Shown here piece by piece: positions 10,086 through 18,400 of a stretch of DNA of 64,000 bases. Source of the stretch: Arenibacter antarcticus (GTDB lineage Bacteria; Bacteroidota; Bacteroidia; Flavobacteriales; Flavobacteriaceae). A program made the position numbers and the translations under genes. The notes under the pieces are model-generated. The model had not been told where the DNA came from. It ran no database searches and was given only the letters and a program-made list of their open reading frames with translations. Within the stretch, counting starts at the first letter, position 1, and each line of letters opens with the position of its first letter. Location of the stretch: assembly GCF_041320605.1 (NCBI RefSeq), contig NZ_CP166679.1, positions 1,922,001 through 1,986,000 on the forward strand, read 5' to 3'.

Positions 10086-11894
10086 TTATTCGACTTTTAA
10101 CCACCCTTTTCTATTTCGCAATACCTTCTTACTAGGTTTAGCACCTTCTTTTTCCAGTAATTGAATGGTGTAGCCGGGGTTTTCCGTTAGGATCACCGTG
10201 GTAGATTTTGGAATACTAAAACGAGTATAGGCAACTTTTAGGGTGTCCCCAACTTTGTATTGGGAAATAAAATCGCTAAAATTCTGATTTGGGGCCAATG
10301 GTGTATTATTAACGGCCATTATTACGTCTCCCCTTTCTAGACCGGCCTTATATGCCGGACTCCCTATTTGGGTATTGCGCTGTACAATGCCCGCTCCAAA
10401 TTGGTTGATGGCTACGCTAGCACCAAAATAGGGCTGATTAGTAGCTTGTTTTAAAACTACACCTACAGATTGTAATAGGTTTCCGTAATTGGGCATTTCA
10501 CTCTTGTAGATATAATAATCAAAAAAATGGTCGCCAAACTCCTTTCCTGCATACTGTACCAGAGTTTGGTGTAGGGCTGCTATGGTATAGGGGGTCTCAC
10601 TTTTACCAAAGGTTTCCCAGACTAATTTCATATAATCATCAAGATTTAGTTTGTTTTCCCTTAGGGATAGGTCCAACGCCAATCCCAGAACGCTGCCATA
10701 GGAATAATAGGAGATAAATGTATTGTCCCTATTTACAGGATCTACGGAAGTGGCGGCATCTACAAATGGCGCCTGATAACTCATTTCTATAGGATTAAAA
10801 AATTGGCGACCCGGAGAATTCCAAACATAATTAAAAGTACCTGTCAGTCCTTCTATGTATTCTTCGGGAGTAATAATTCCTGCTCTGCTCAGTATTAAAT
10901 TGGTGTAATAGCTGGTAAAGCCTTCTGCAAACCAAAGTTCCCCGCTCATATTGGCTTCAGCATAATTAAAAGGCTCTAAAGATTGGGGTCGGATCCGTTC
11001 TACATTCCAAGCATGGAAAAATTCATGCGAAACCGTACCAATATTATTTCGCATACCACCTTCTGCTAAACCTTCCCTATCGGTAAGAATGGTAGAGTTT
11101 CGGTGTTCCATCCCGTCGCCTGAGACATTGGGGATGTAGCAGGCTAAAAAGGTGTATTTGCCAAAATCGAAATTAGGCAGTTCCCCAAAAACGTCTTTTT
11201 GTGCCAGCACTATTTTTTTTACCTGTTCAAAATAAGTGTCCAGTTCTGATTCCGTTCCGTTATGGTGCAATACAAACTCAATTGTTTGGGACTTACCATT
11301 TTGTTCTACCTCAAATTGACGAAGGGAATAATCACTAATTTCTATAGGGCTATCCATAAAATATTGGAAATCGGGAGCCCTAAACTGGGTTTCCGATAAT
11401 TGTTCCAATTGTGTGGCCACTTTCCAGTTGAGGTCGTTCCGCAAATCAATCGCTACCATAATCTCGCGGTCAGTCAATGTTGGAGAATAGATAAAGGTTG
11501 CGGGGATATTCAAATGGGCATGGGTCTCATCTACTTGGGCATAAGTGCCATCGCCCCTATCCGCATAAAGGGTGTAGCTTACATTCACTTCCCCATTATG
11601 GTCGCTAATGTCCCATTGATAGGGGTTGGGTCTGTGGATTTTTAAGTTCTTTCCCGTGGCATCCGTAGCCTTAAGATTATAGACGTTTTTGGCAAATTCG
11701 TGAATCGCATAACGGCCGGGGGAGGAGCGTCCCATCCGCACCGAAAAAATACCGGGCCCCACATTGGTAAATGTTGCTTTTATCTCTGCCTCGTGGTGTA
11801 CTGCATTCTCAAAAGAAATCTGGTATTTTATGGCTTGTGCCTGTAGGTTTGCGGTAAGGATAAGGGTCAAAATACCAAAAAAAATATTTTTCAT
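10086..11894 (-). CDS. M61 family (glycyl aminopeptidase-like) metallopeptidase with PDZ domain
   Basis: The zinc motif HEFFHAWNVERIRP (HExxH) lies near residue 295, with the third ligand expected in ELWFAEGFTSYYTN. An N-terminal beta domain precedes the catalytic part. Residues about 475-570 form a PDZ-like domain (GSPAYKAGLERGDVIMAVN). The start at 11894 gives a normal signal peptide (MKNIFFGILTLILTANLQAQ); starting at 11948 would add 18 basic residues before it. Known M61 enzymes cleave N-terminal glycine or alanine. Likely periplasmic. It is divergent from the bio locus. Confidence 0.88.
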   Translation of the reverse strand: MKNIFFGILTLILTANLQAQAIKYQISFENAVHHEAEIKATFTNVGPGIFSVRMGRSSPGRYAIHEFAKNVYNLKATDATGKNLKIHRPNPYQWDISDHNGEVNVSYTLYADRGDGTYAQVDETHAHLNIPATFIYSPTLTDREIMVAIDLRNDLNWKVATQLEQLSETQFRAPDFQYFMDSPIEISDYSLRQFEVEQNGKSQTIEFVLHHNGTESELDTYFEQVKKIVLAQKDVFGELPNFDFGKYTFLACYIPNVSGDGMEHRNSTILTDREGLAEGGMRNNIGTVSHEFFHAWNVERIRPQSLEPFNYAEANMSGELWFAEGFTSYYTNLILSRAGIITPEEYIEGLTGTFNYVWNSPGRQFFNPIEMSYQAPFVDAATSVDPVNRDNTFISYYSYGSVLGLALDLSLRENKLNLDDYMKLVWETFGKSETPYTIAALHQTLVQYAGKEFGDHFFDYYIYKSEMPNYGNLLQSVGVVLKQATNQPYFGASVAINQFGAGIVQRNTQIGSPAYKAGLERGDVIMAVNNTPLAPNQNFSDFISQYKVGDTLKVAYTRFSIPKSTTVILTENPGYTIQLLEKEGAKPSKKVLRNRKGWLKVE

Positions 11895-11993
11895 AAGAGG
11901 ATACTTTTTTTTATAGCTTTTATAAGCGATATTGTTCATTAACTTCATGCTTGCGAATATACTATTAAAAAGAGGAAATGCTACATTTGTACT

Positions 11994-12555
11994 ATGGTGG
12001 AATTCCCTATAAAAATGATGACCAAACTAACCGAAAGACAAGAAAATAATGCCTTTCGTAAGTTGCCAATGCCCAAGAATTTGATTGATTTTTCTTCTAA
12101 TGATTATTTGGGTTTTGCCAAAAATGAGAGTATATTTAAAAGCGCCACTCAGCTTTTGGAAGACAAAGATATTAGGGCTAATGGCGCCATAGGATCTAGG
12201 TTACTGACTGGTACTTCTGAGTTTCATACTCAGTTGGAATCTGTAATGGCCAATTTTTTTCTGTCCAAGGCAGCCTTGGTATGTAATTTGGGCTATGATG
12301 CCAATATCGGTTTCTTTAGTGCTGTTCCCCAGCGGAACGATATTGTGCTATACGATGAACTATGCCATGCTAGTATAAGGGATGGAATTAATATGGGGCT
12401 TGCCAAAAGCATCAAATTTAGGCACAACGATCTTAACGATCTAGAGCGTAAACTAAAGCGATTAGAGGAAAGAGCGATTGCGATTTTGCCTACATAGTTT
12501 TAATGCTAAAAAGGAGATCGATGAAGTATTAAGTTCATTGTCTAATTTGTTGTAA
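11994..12555 (+). pseudogene. bioF: bioF remnant: 8-amino-7-oxononanoate synthase with large internal deletion
   Basis: The first about 165 codons match BioF: IDFSSNDYLGFA, GSRLLTGTSEFH, the glycine-rich LVCNLGYDAN region and YDELCHASIRDG. The frame stops at 12497. In the +1 frame from about 12490, the extreme BioF C-terminus follows (LHSFNAKKEIDEVLSSLSNLL, here split: LHSFNAKK, then EIDEVLSSL) and ends with TAA at 12553. About 190-200 codons are missing and the junction shifts the frame. The missing part contains the DEAH motif and the PLP-binding lysine, so no active enzyme can be made. The gene lies upstream of a DUF2007 gene and bioD. Confidence 0.85.
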
Positions 12556-12565
12556 ACGGTTAAAA

Positions 12566-12952
12566 ATGAAACACACGGAATTTTTTACTCTGGCTACTTT
12601 TGAATATGTGGCTGATGTCCAGATCCTGAGAGGGCGGTTAGAATCTGACGGGATACGCGTATTTTTGAGAGATGAAAACACTCTTAATTCCGACCCCATG
12701 ATCAGCAATGCCATAGGGGGAGTGAAGCTGCAGGTGTATTACACCGATAAGGAAAGGGCCGTGGATATATATAATGATATAAGGGCCTATGCCGTTGATG
12801 ACTTTGGAAACTTACGGACTTGCCCCAATTGCAAAGCTCAGAGAATGGAAGGTTATTACAACAGGAAGGGGCTGTTTTATAAACTTTTTCCCTTTTTTGA
12901 AAAAAGAAAGTATAAATGTTTAAATTGTGAATTTATAACCAATCCTCAATAA
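12566..12952 (+). CDS. DUF2007 (putative signal transducing) protein with zinc ribbon
   Basis: 128 residues. Residues 5-70 fit the DUF2007 ferredoxin-like fold (FEYVADVQILRGRLESDGI, then GGVKLQVYYTDKERAVDIY). The C-terminal part has two Cys pairs, CPNC (about 91) and CLNC (about 120), which would form a zinc ribbon. It is cytoplasmic. It starts 10 bp after the bioF remnant and ends 1 bp before bioD, so it is co-transcribed with them. The biochemical role of the family is not known. Confidence 0.75.
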   Translation: MKHTEFFTLATFEYVADVQILRGRLESDGIRVFLRDENTLNSDPMISNAIGGVKLQVYYTDKERAVDIYNDIRAYAVDDFGNLRTCPNCKAQRMEGYYNRKGLFYKLFPFFEKRKYKCLNCEFITNPQ

Positions 12953-12953
12953 A

Positions 12954-13565
12954 ATGAAACAATTTTTTGTTACCGGAATATCTACAAATGTGGGCAAGAC
13001 CATAGCTTCTGCCATAATAGTCGAAGCTTTGGAGGCGGATTATTGGAAGCCAGTACAGACTGGGGCGGATAAAGATAGTGATGCCATTACAAAACTTATA
13101 TCGAACCAAAAAACCGTAATCCATAAAAATAGCTATTCCTTAAAGGCTCCATTGAGTCCGCATGCCGCGGCTAAGATGGAAGGTGTTTATATTGATCCCA
13201 ACAAAATATTGGAACCCGTTACGGAAAATCATTTGGTGATCGAAGGGGCCGGTGGGGTATTGGTGCCTTTGAATGATTCAGATACCATGTTAGATATCAT
13301 TATGCCTAACTACAAGGTAATTGTGGTGTGTAAGCATTATTTGGGTAGTATTAACCATTCCTTGTTAACCATTCAGTGGCTGATTATAAAGGGATATGAC
13401 GTAGCGGTAATATTCAATGGAAATCCAGATCCCCATACCGAGGATGTAATCATTAAAAGAACTAAGGTTCCCGTAATTGGCAGGATCGTGGAGGAGGAAT
13501 ACTTTGATAAGGAGATCATAAAAAAATATGCAGACGAATTTAGGGAAGCACTTTTGACTTTGTAG
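12954..13565 (+). CDS. bioD: Dethiobiotin synthetase
   Basis: Catalyses ATP-dependent closure of the ureido ring of dethiobiotin from 7,8-diaminopelargonate and CO2. The P-loop variant GISTNVGKT (residues 6-14) is at the N-terminus; KPVQTG and the EGAGGVLVPL block follow, both signature segments of BioD. Length (203) is normal for the family. The start follows the DUF2007 stop by 1 bp. The enzyme looks intact, but its substrate supplier bioA is not downstream as usual, and bioF upstream is broken. Confidence 0.92.
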   Translation: MKQFFVTGISTNVGKTIASAIIVEALEADYWKPVQTGADKDSDAITKLISNQKTVIHKNSYSLKAPLSPHAAAKMEGVYIDPNKILEPVTENHLVIEGAGGVLVPLNDSDTMLDIIMPNYKVIVVCKHYLGSINHSLLTIQWLIIKGYDVAVIFNGNPDPHTEDVIIKRTKVPVIGRIVEEEYFDKEIIKKYADEFREALLTL

Positions 13566-13573
13566 TCCCTTTT

Positions 13574-13818
13574 TGGTCACGATTAAAACCTTTAAAAAAG
13601 ATTTAGGCATTGGATCGTGCTCCTTAAAAAATAAAATACCATCCAGACTTAATTTTTGGTCATTATTCCTCATCTTTTCAATTGTATTCTAAATTCAAAG
13701 ATTTCTAAGGAGCCTATAATAGAAAAAGAGAATGGACTTTTACCTTTTCTAATGATTAGAAGTTATTTTTGACCCTTTAATGGATGATGGCTTAGGCATT
13801 GCAGCGTCATCCTTTTTT
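13574..13818. repeat. Two related hairpins with a shared TTAGGCATTG loop
   Basis: Copy 1 (about 13574-13625) has arms CACGAT / ATCGTG. Copy 2 (13782-13818) has arms GGATGA / TCATCC followed by six T. Both carry TTAGGCATTG in the loop and a CTTTAA run before the loop, while the stems differ. Copy 2 has the form of a rho-independent terminator. They lie after bioD, where bioA would be expected. Confidence 0.5.
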
Positions 13819-13868
13819 AATTTCCGAACCCAAGGGAGGGAATGAAAAAGATACAGCGGAAAGCCCGA

Positions 13869-13973
13869 CCCCGACTACCTTAACATCTGCGAGGAGTACC
13901 TGCAACGTCTTGGCGACCTTGTAGGTCTAAACCTCGGATGAGTGTTGGTTAAGGTAGTTGGGGGAAGCCCAAC
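13869..13973 (+). ncRNA. Highly structured element just upstream of bioB (candidate leader RNA or mobile hairpin)
   Basis: The outer stem is 16 bp with one G-U: CCCCGACTACCTTAAC (13869-13884) / GTTAAGGTAGTTGGGG (13948-13963). Inside are CGAGG / CCTCG, then ACCTGCAA / TTGTAGGT, then GTC / GAC. A competing hairpin GTTGGG-GGAAG-CCCAAC (13957-13973) uses part of the outer 3' arm, so two exclusive folds are possible. The element ends right before the conserved BioB N-terminal codons. It does not match the riboswitch classes I know. It could be a cis-acting leader or an inserted palindromic element. Confidence 0.5.
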
Positions 13974-14048
13974 AAAAAACTAACTACGAGCGAAGTAAGG
14001 CACAATTGGACCAAACAGGAAATCCTGAATATATACAACAAACCGTTT

Positions 14049-15080
14049 ATGGAGCTGCTCTACGAGGCGGCCACAGTACACAGACGGCATCATGATCCCA
14101 ATACGGTTCAGGTGTCTACCTTAGTGTCCATTAAAACCGGTGGTTGTCCCGAAGATTGTGGTTATTGTCCACAGGCGGCCCGCTACCACACCAAAGTGGA
14201 GGGCAACGACCTTATGGGTGTTTCCCAAGTTAAAGCTCAGGCACTGCGCGCTAAAGAGGCAGGGAGCTCTAGGGTATGTATGGGAGCTGCATGGAGGAAT
14301 GTTAAGGATGGCCCAGAATTTGACCAGGTGTTAGAAATGGTACGCACCATTAATAAATTGGATATGGAGGTCTGCTGTACCTTGGGGATGATCACTGAAA
14401 ATCAGGCCCATCGTTTGGCGGAGGCCGGATTATACGCTTACAATCATAATTTGGATACTTCGGAGGACTATTATAAAGATGTGATCTCTACTAGGGCTTT
14501 TAAAGACAGATTGGATACTATTGAAAATGTCCTTAAGAGTAATGTGACGGTCTGTAGTGGTGGAATTATTGGAATGGGTGAGGCTTTGGAAGACAGAGCT
14601 GGGATGTTGGTAGCTTTATCTACTTTGGATCCACAGCCAGAATCGGTGCCTATTAATGCTTTGGTGGCCGTGGAAGGAACACCTATGGCAGATCTGCCCC
14701 CAATACCTATTTGGGATATGGTGCGTATGGTTGCCACCTCCCGTATTATTATGCCCGAAACCCAAGTGCGTTTGTCTGCTGGACGTACTCAAATGAGTAG
14801 GGAAGGACAGGCAATGTGTTTCTTTGCGGGAGCGAATTCTATTTTTGCCGGGGATAAGTTATTAACGACCCCTAATCCCGATGTTAATGAAGATATGGCC
14901 ATGTTTCAGCTTTTAGGGCTTAACCCACAAAAGCCCTTTACCAAGGTTTCACAGCCAAAAACAGTGGAAGCAGAGGATTCTGTGTACCAGCCTTTGGGAG
15001 AAAAACCAAGATGGACGAGGCCTGGGCATACCATTGAGCGTAATGAGGCGGCCAAACAAAAAGCCAAACTTATCGACTGA
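14049..15080 (+). CDS. bioB: Biotin synthase (radical SAM), start uncertain
   Basis: Converts dethiobiotin to biotin with two Fe-S clusters. The radical-SAM motif CPEDCGYC is at residues 35-42, and YNHNLDTS, GGIIGMGE and the C-terminal LSAGRTQM block are all present. Homologues have about 18 residues before PLMELL. Those residues are encoded here in frame from about 13983 (HNWTKQEILNIYNKPF), but no ATG, GTG or TTG precedes them after the TAA at 13950: the expected position reads CTA. Only ATG 14049, inside the conserved region, can start. Expression or full function is therefore doubtful. A folded element lies directly upstream. Confidence 0.85.
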   Translation: MELLYEAATVHRRHHDPNTVQVSTLVSIKTGGCPEDCGYCPQAARYHTKVEGNDLMGVSQVKAQALRAKEAGSSRVCMGAAWRNVKDGPEFDQVLEMVRTINKLDMEVCCTLGMITENQAHRLAEAGLYAYNHNLDTSEDYYKDVISTRAFKDRLDTIENVLKSNVTVCSGGIIGMGEALEDRAGMLVALSTLDPQPESVPINALVAVEGTPMADLPPIPIWDMVRMVATSRIIMPETQVRLSAGRTQMSREGQAMCFFAGANSIFAGDKLLTTPNPDVNEDMAMFQLLGLNPQKPFTKVSQPKTVEAEDSVYQPLGEKPRWTRPGHTIERNEAAKQKAKLID

Positions 15081-15155
15081 GTTAGCTAAATTTAGCTTTA
15101 GGATAAATTTTGCAGATGGTTTCTTTACTTTTGTACAGAATATAACCATGCCGTA

Positions 15156-16013
15156 TTGAACTTAAAAGAAATACCAAGGGTAGCAAATATTAGTAAGGAA
15201 GCCTTTATTAACGACTTCTTTAAACCACAGATTCCGGTGGTGATAGAGAATTGTATAAAGGATTGGCCTGCCTATTCCAAATGGGATTTTGATTATATGC
15301 GTAAGGTTGCCGGTGATAAAACGGTGCCCTTATATGACAATAGGCCGGTACATCATAAAGATGGTTTTAACCAGCCACATACCACCATGAAAATGTCCGA
15401 TTATCTGGATCTTTTACAAAAGGAGCCTACCAAGTATCGTATTTTTCTCTGGAACATATTAAAAGAAGTACCGAAGCTACAAAAAGATTTTGCCTATCCC
15501 GATTTTGGACTTAAATTAATGAGAGGGCTACCAATGCTTTTCTTTGGAGGGAAAGATTCCTATACCTTTATGCATTACGATATTGATCTGGCCAATATTT
15601 TTCATTTTCATTTTGTGGGTGAAAAAGAAGTTACCCTATTTCCCCAGTCGGAGAATCAATTTTTGTACAAAGTTCCCCATTCATTAATTACCCATGAGAG
15701 TATAGATTTTGCCAATCCCGACCTCGCCAAATGGCCTGCCTTAAAGAATGCCACTGGATATAAAAGTCACTTAAAGCACGGGGAGGTATTGTATATGCCC
15801 GAAGGATACTGGCATTATATGAGGTATCTTACTCCAGGATTTTCCCTGAGTTTACGTGCTATAGCCAGGAAACCCAAGAACTTGGGAAAGGCATTTTACA
15901 ACGTATTGATTATGAGGCATTACGATGGTTTTATGCGTAAATTAAAAGGGCAGGATTGGATAGATTGGAAAAATGAGCAAGCCATTATCAGAACAAATAA
16001 GCAGTTGAATTAG
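15156..16013 (+). CDS. Cupin-like / JmjC-fold (cupin_8) protein
   Basis: 285 residues of the cupin_8 (JmjC-like) family, possibly an Fe(II)/2-oxoglutarate oxygenase. The N-terminus IPVVIENCIKDWPAYSKWDFDYM is typical (first 20 shown suffices: the VIENCIKDWPAYSKWDF block). The metal site candidates are HYDID (about 145) and a later His in PEGYWHYMR; the family pattern HxD...H is visible. Start is a TTG at 15156; the ATG 7 bp upstream is out of frame and stops at once. It follows bioB by 75 bp. Substrate unknown. Confidence 0.78.
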   Translation: MNLKEIPRVANISKEAFINDFFKPQIPVVIENCIKDWPAYSKWDFDYMRKVAGDKTVPLYDNRPVHHKDGFNQPHTTMKMSDYLDLLQKEPTKYRIFLWNILKEVPKLQKDFAYPDFGLKLMRGLPMLFFGGKDSYTFMHYDIDLANIFHFHFVGEKEVTLFPQSENQFLYKVPHSLITHESIDFANPDLAKWPALKNATGYKSHLKHGEVLYMPEGYWHYMRYLTPGFSLSLRAIARKPKNLGKAFYNVLIMRHYDGFMRKLKGQDWIDWKNEQAIIRTNKQLN

Positions 16014-16070
16014 GGGTTTATTTAGTGAAATGGGATAACTTTGCACGCTATAAATTAAAATATACCTAGA

Positions 16071-16568
16071 ATGAAAAATTTATTAGTTGCAATTGTATTT
16101 GTTTTGGCGGCAGCATCCGTTAATGCGCAGGCTTTTGAAGGCTCAGGTGATCAGAAAATGCAGATCGGGGCCAATTTTCAGGATAATGCTACGGGTATCG
16201 TTGTTAGTTATGATTACGGTTTGGGGGAAAATTTCTCCATTGGAGTTTCCTCTTCCTATGCTTTAGATGTTCCAAATATAATTAATGCCGATTTTGATCA
16301 CAGAATTGATCTAAAAGCAAGGTTCAATGCCAATTTGGGAAGTGTTCTCAAAATGGGGGATAATGTTGATGTTTATCCGGGATTGGATTTGGGTCTTAAG
16401 AACTTTGGGGCACATTTGGGTGTCAGATACTTCTTCTCCGATGGTTTTGGAATTTTCAGTGAAATTGGAACGCCTTTGGCTAAGTATAAGACAGGAAGTC
16501 TGACCGACGCGGAAGAATTGCACAATCAGTTTGTTTTCAGTATTGGTGCATCCTTTAATCTTAATTAA
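16071..16568 (+). CDS. Small outer-membrane barrel protein, DUF6646-like
   Basis: Signal peptide (residues 1-19, ends VNAQ), then amphipathic strands in an eight-strand-like pattern (KMQIGANFQD, GIVVSYDYGLG, FSIGVSSSYAL, HLGVRYFFSDGFGIFSEIG) and a terminal strand ending FNLN. This fits the small barrel family annotated DUF6646 in flavobacteria. A TAACTTTG -7 element at 16036-16043 suits a promoter 28 bp before the start. Structural role is likely; no function is known. Confidence 0.72.
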   Translation: MKNLLVAIVFVLAAASVNAQAFEGSGDQKMQIGANFQDNATGIVVSYDYGLGENFSIGVSSSYALDVPNIINADFDHRIDLKARFNANLGSVLKMGDNVDVYPGLDLGLKNFGAHLGVRYFFSDGFGIFSEIGTPLAKYKTGSLTDAEELHNQFVFSIGASFNLN

Positions 16569-16580
16569 AATTTAGTTGCC

Positions 16581-16612
16581 ATATCCCCTTGCCTTATGGT
16601 AAGGGGTATGGT
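16581..16612. terminator. Bidirectional terminator between the barrel gene and recX
   Basis: Stem ATATCCCCTTGCC / GGTAAGGGGTATG with a TTAT loop lies between the convergent genes ending at 16568 and 16619. Confidence 0.65.
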
Positions 16613-16618
16613 AATTTG

Positions 16619-17101
16619 TTATTTGAAGGGGATAAGTTCTCCAATTTTTTCATATACCATATTGCTTTCCCATCCCCTGTAAAAGAGGTAGTCTGCCAAT
16701 TTTTTTCTTCTTTTTTGTACGTCTTTCTCCTTTATTTCGGTCAGGCGTTTTTTGGCTAATGCATTAAATGTCTTGTAGTACTCTCCGTTATCAATTTCTT
16801 CCAAAGCAATTTTAATATTGAATTTGGAAATATCACGTTGCTTTAACTCGTTTACGATCCTATTTCTGCCCCATTTTTTGATATTGAATTTTCCACGAGC
16901 AAAGCTTTTGGCAAAACGCTCCTCGTTGAGGTAATTATTTTGGATGAGTTGTCCCATAATTTGATCTATGGCTTCTGGAATCATCCGCATTTCCCTGAGC
17001 TTTGTAATTACTTCCTTATGGCACCGATCCTGATATACGCAATAACTCTCTAGTTTTTTGGTGGCTTCGGTAACGGAATATGATTTATAGAGTTGTGTCA
17101 T
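16619..17101 (-). CDS. recX: Regulatory protein RecX
   Basis: 160 residues, helical and basic, built of three-helix RecX repeats: CYQDRCHKEVITKLREM-type segment near the N-terminus (CVYQDRCHKEVITKL), then YLNEERFAKSFARGKFN and the terminal YRGWESNMVYEKI. RecX binds RecA filaments and limits their activity. recA itself is not nearby. The gene is convergent with the upstream barrel gene and stands alone. Confidence 0.88.
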   Translation of the reverse strand: MTQLYKSYSVTEATKKLESYCVYQDRCHKEVITKLREMRMIPEAIDQIMGQLIQNNYLNEERFAKSFARGKFNIKKWGRNRIVNELKQRDISKFNIKIALEEIDNGEYYKTFNALAKKRLTEIKEKDVQKRRKKLADYLFYRGWESNMVYEKIGELIPFK

Positions 17102-17379
17102 GAAAATAATCTGTGTCTTGGTATTTTATTTAGTTCTGCATTTACATTCTTCGGATAGGCTGTAAATATACGGAGGATTATGGAGCTGATAATGCAAACA
17201 TAGGCGGCATTGGTTGTAAGTATGTAAGATGTGCTGTTCCTATCGACAGAGTAAGTTGAGAAAATATGAAATTATTTGAGAATATATGTATGATGAATTT
17301 GGAGGTTTTGAATAGACGCTAGTTTAAGTATCTAATATTGTTATTATATTTACATTTCACAAAAAACAAGCCTTTTCAA

Positions 17380-18318
17380 ATGAACAATAGATCAAAATTA
17401 TGTTTGGTAGCCTTAAATATGCTGCTAGCTATTTCTACATTCTCCTATGCGCAAATGATTAACCCTATTGAGGGGAGATGGAATTTAGTGATTTCTCAGG
17501 ATGGCAAAGAGCTTCCCTCTTGGTTGGAGATCCGCCATTCGGGATCGCGTACTTTGGTAGGTAGATTTGTGTATGCCATGGGTAGTGCGCGTCCTATTTC
17601 AGAAGTAAAAATAAAGGATGGACAATTTAGCTTTTCCATACCCCCACAATGGGAAGATGGGGACAGTGATATGAAGTTTCAGGGTGTATTGGATGGTGAT
17701 GTTCTTAATGGGACCATGCTTTATACCAACGGTAAAACTTACCAATGGGAAGCTGTTAGGGCACCAAAATTAGAATATACCGAGAACCCAAGGTGGGGCA
17801 AGCCACAGAAATTATTTAATGGGAAGGATCTAAAGGGATGGAATGCCATGGGAGAAAATCAATGGATCGTGGAATCTGGGGTGTTGAAAAGCCCAAAATC
17901 AGGATCTAATTTGGTGTCCGATGAAAAGTTCAATGATTTTAAATTGCATATAGAATTTCGCTATCCTGAGGGAAGTAATAGTGGGGTATATCTTCGTGGA
18001 CGCTATGAGGTGCAAATAACGGATAGTAAGGGTGCGGAGCCTTCCGATATTGAATTTAGTGGAGTGTATGGCTTTCTAACACCTACCGAGGTTGTGGCCA
18101 AGGCTGCGGGGGAATGGCAAGAGTACGATATTACATTGATTGGAAGACGGGTAACAGTGGTTGCCAATGGTGTAACAGTGATCAATGATCAGATTATTCC
18201 AGGGATTACAGGGGGAGCTTTGGATAGTAGGGAAGGGGAACCGGGTCCATTTTTGTTCCAAGGCGATCACGGTCCAATAGAATTTAGAAATATTGTGGTT
18301 ACGCCTAGAGTAGAATAA
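17380..18318 (+). CDS. Secreted protein with C-terminal DUF1080 (3-keto-disaccharide hydrolase) domain
   Basis: The start at 17380 gives MNNRSKLCLVALNMLLAISTFSYAQ-type signal peptide (ends YAQ). Residues 25-135 form a lipocalin-like beta domain (GRWNLVISQDGKELPSWLE). Residues 145-312 are DUF1080, a concanavalin-like sandwich: LFNGKDLKGWNAMG, FRYPEGSNSGVYLRGRYEVQ and GPIEFRNIVVTP. Related proteins act on 3-keto sugars made by Gfo/Idh/MocA oxidoreductases, two of which lie at 44-50 kb. Periplasmic. A strong terminator follows. Confidence 0.82.
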   Translation: MNNRSKLCLVALNMLLAISTFSYAQMINPIEGRWNLVISQDGKELPSWLEIRHSGSRTLVGRFVYAMGSARPISEVKIKDGQFSFSIPPQWEDGDSDMKFQGVLDGDVLNGTMLYTNGKTYQWEAVRAPKLEYTENPRWGKPQKLFNGKDLKGWNAMGENQWIVESGVLKSPKSGSNLVSDEKFNDFKLHIEFRYPEGSNSGVYLRGRYEVQITDSKGAEPSDIEFSGVYGFLTPTEVVAKAAGEWQEYDITLIGRRVTVVANGVTVINDQIIPGITGGALDSREGEPGPFLFQGDHGPIEFRNIVVTPRVE

Positions 18319-18363
18319 ATCTACCTATAGGGCCTCTAGGAAAAAGTCCACATTAATACAAAC

Positions 18364-18400
18364 AAAAAAAGCGACTCCATTATGGAAGTCGCTTTTTTTA
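18364..18400. terminator. Bidirectional terminator between DUF1080 gene and RNase G gene
   Basis: AAAAAAAGCGACT on one side and AGTCGCTTTTTTT on the other close a stem with an inner CCAT / ATGG. It serves convergent genes ending at 18318 and 18398. Confidence 0.85.

Noticed and set aside
13869..13973. Integron attC site
   Set aside because: The arms end CCTTAAC / GTTAAGG, which do not fit the required RYYYAAC / GTTRRRY core, and no integrase is near.
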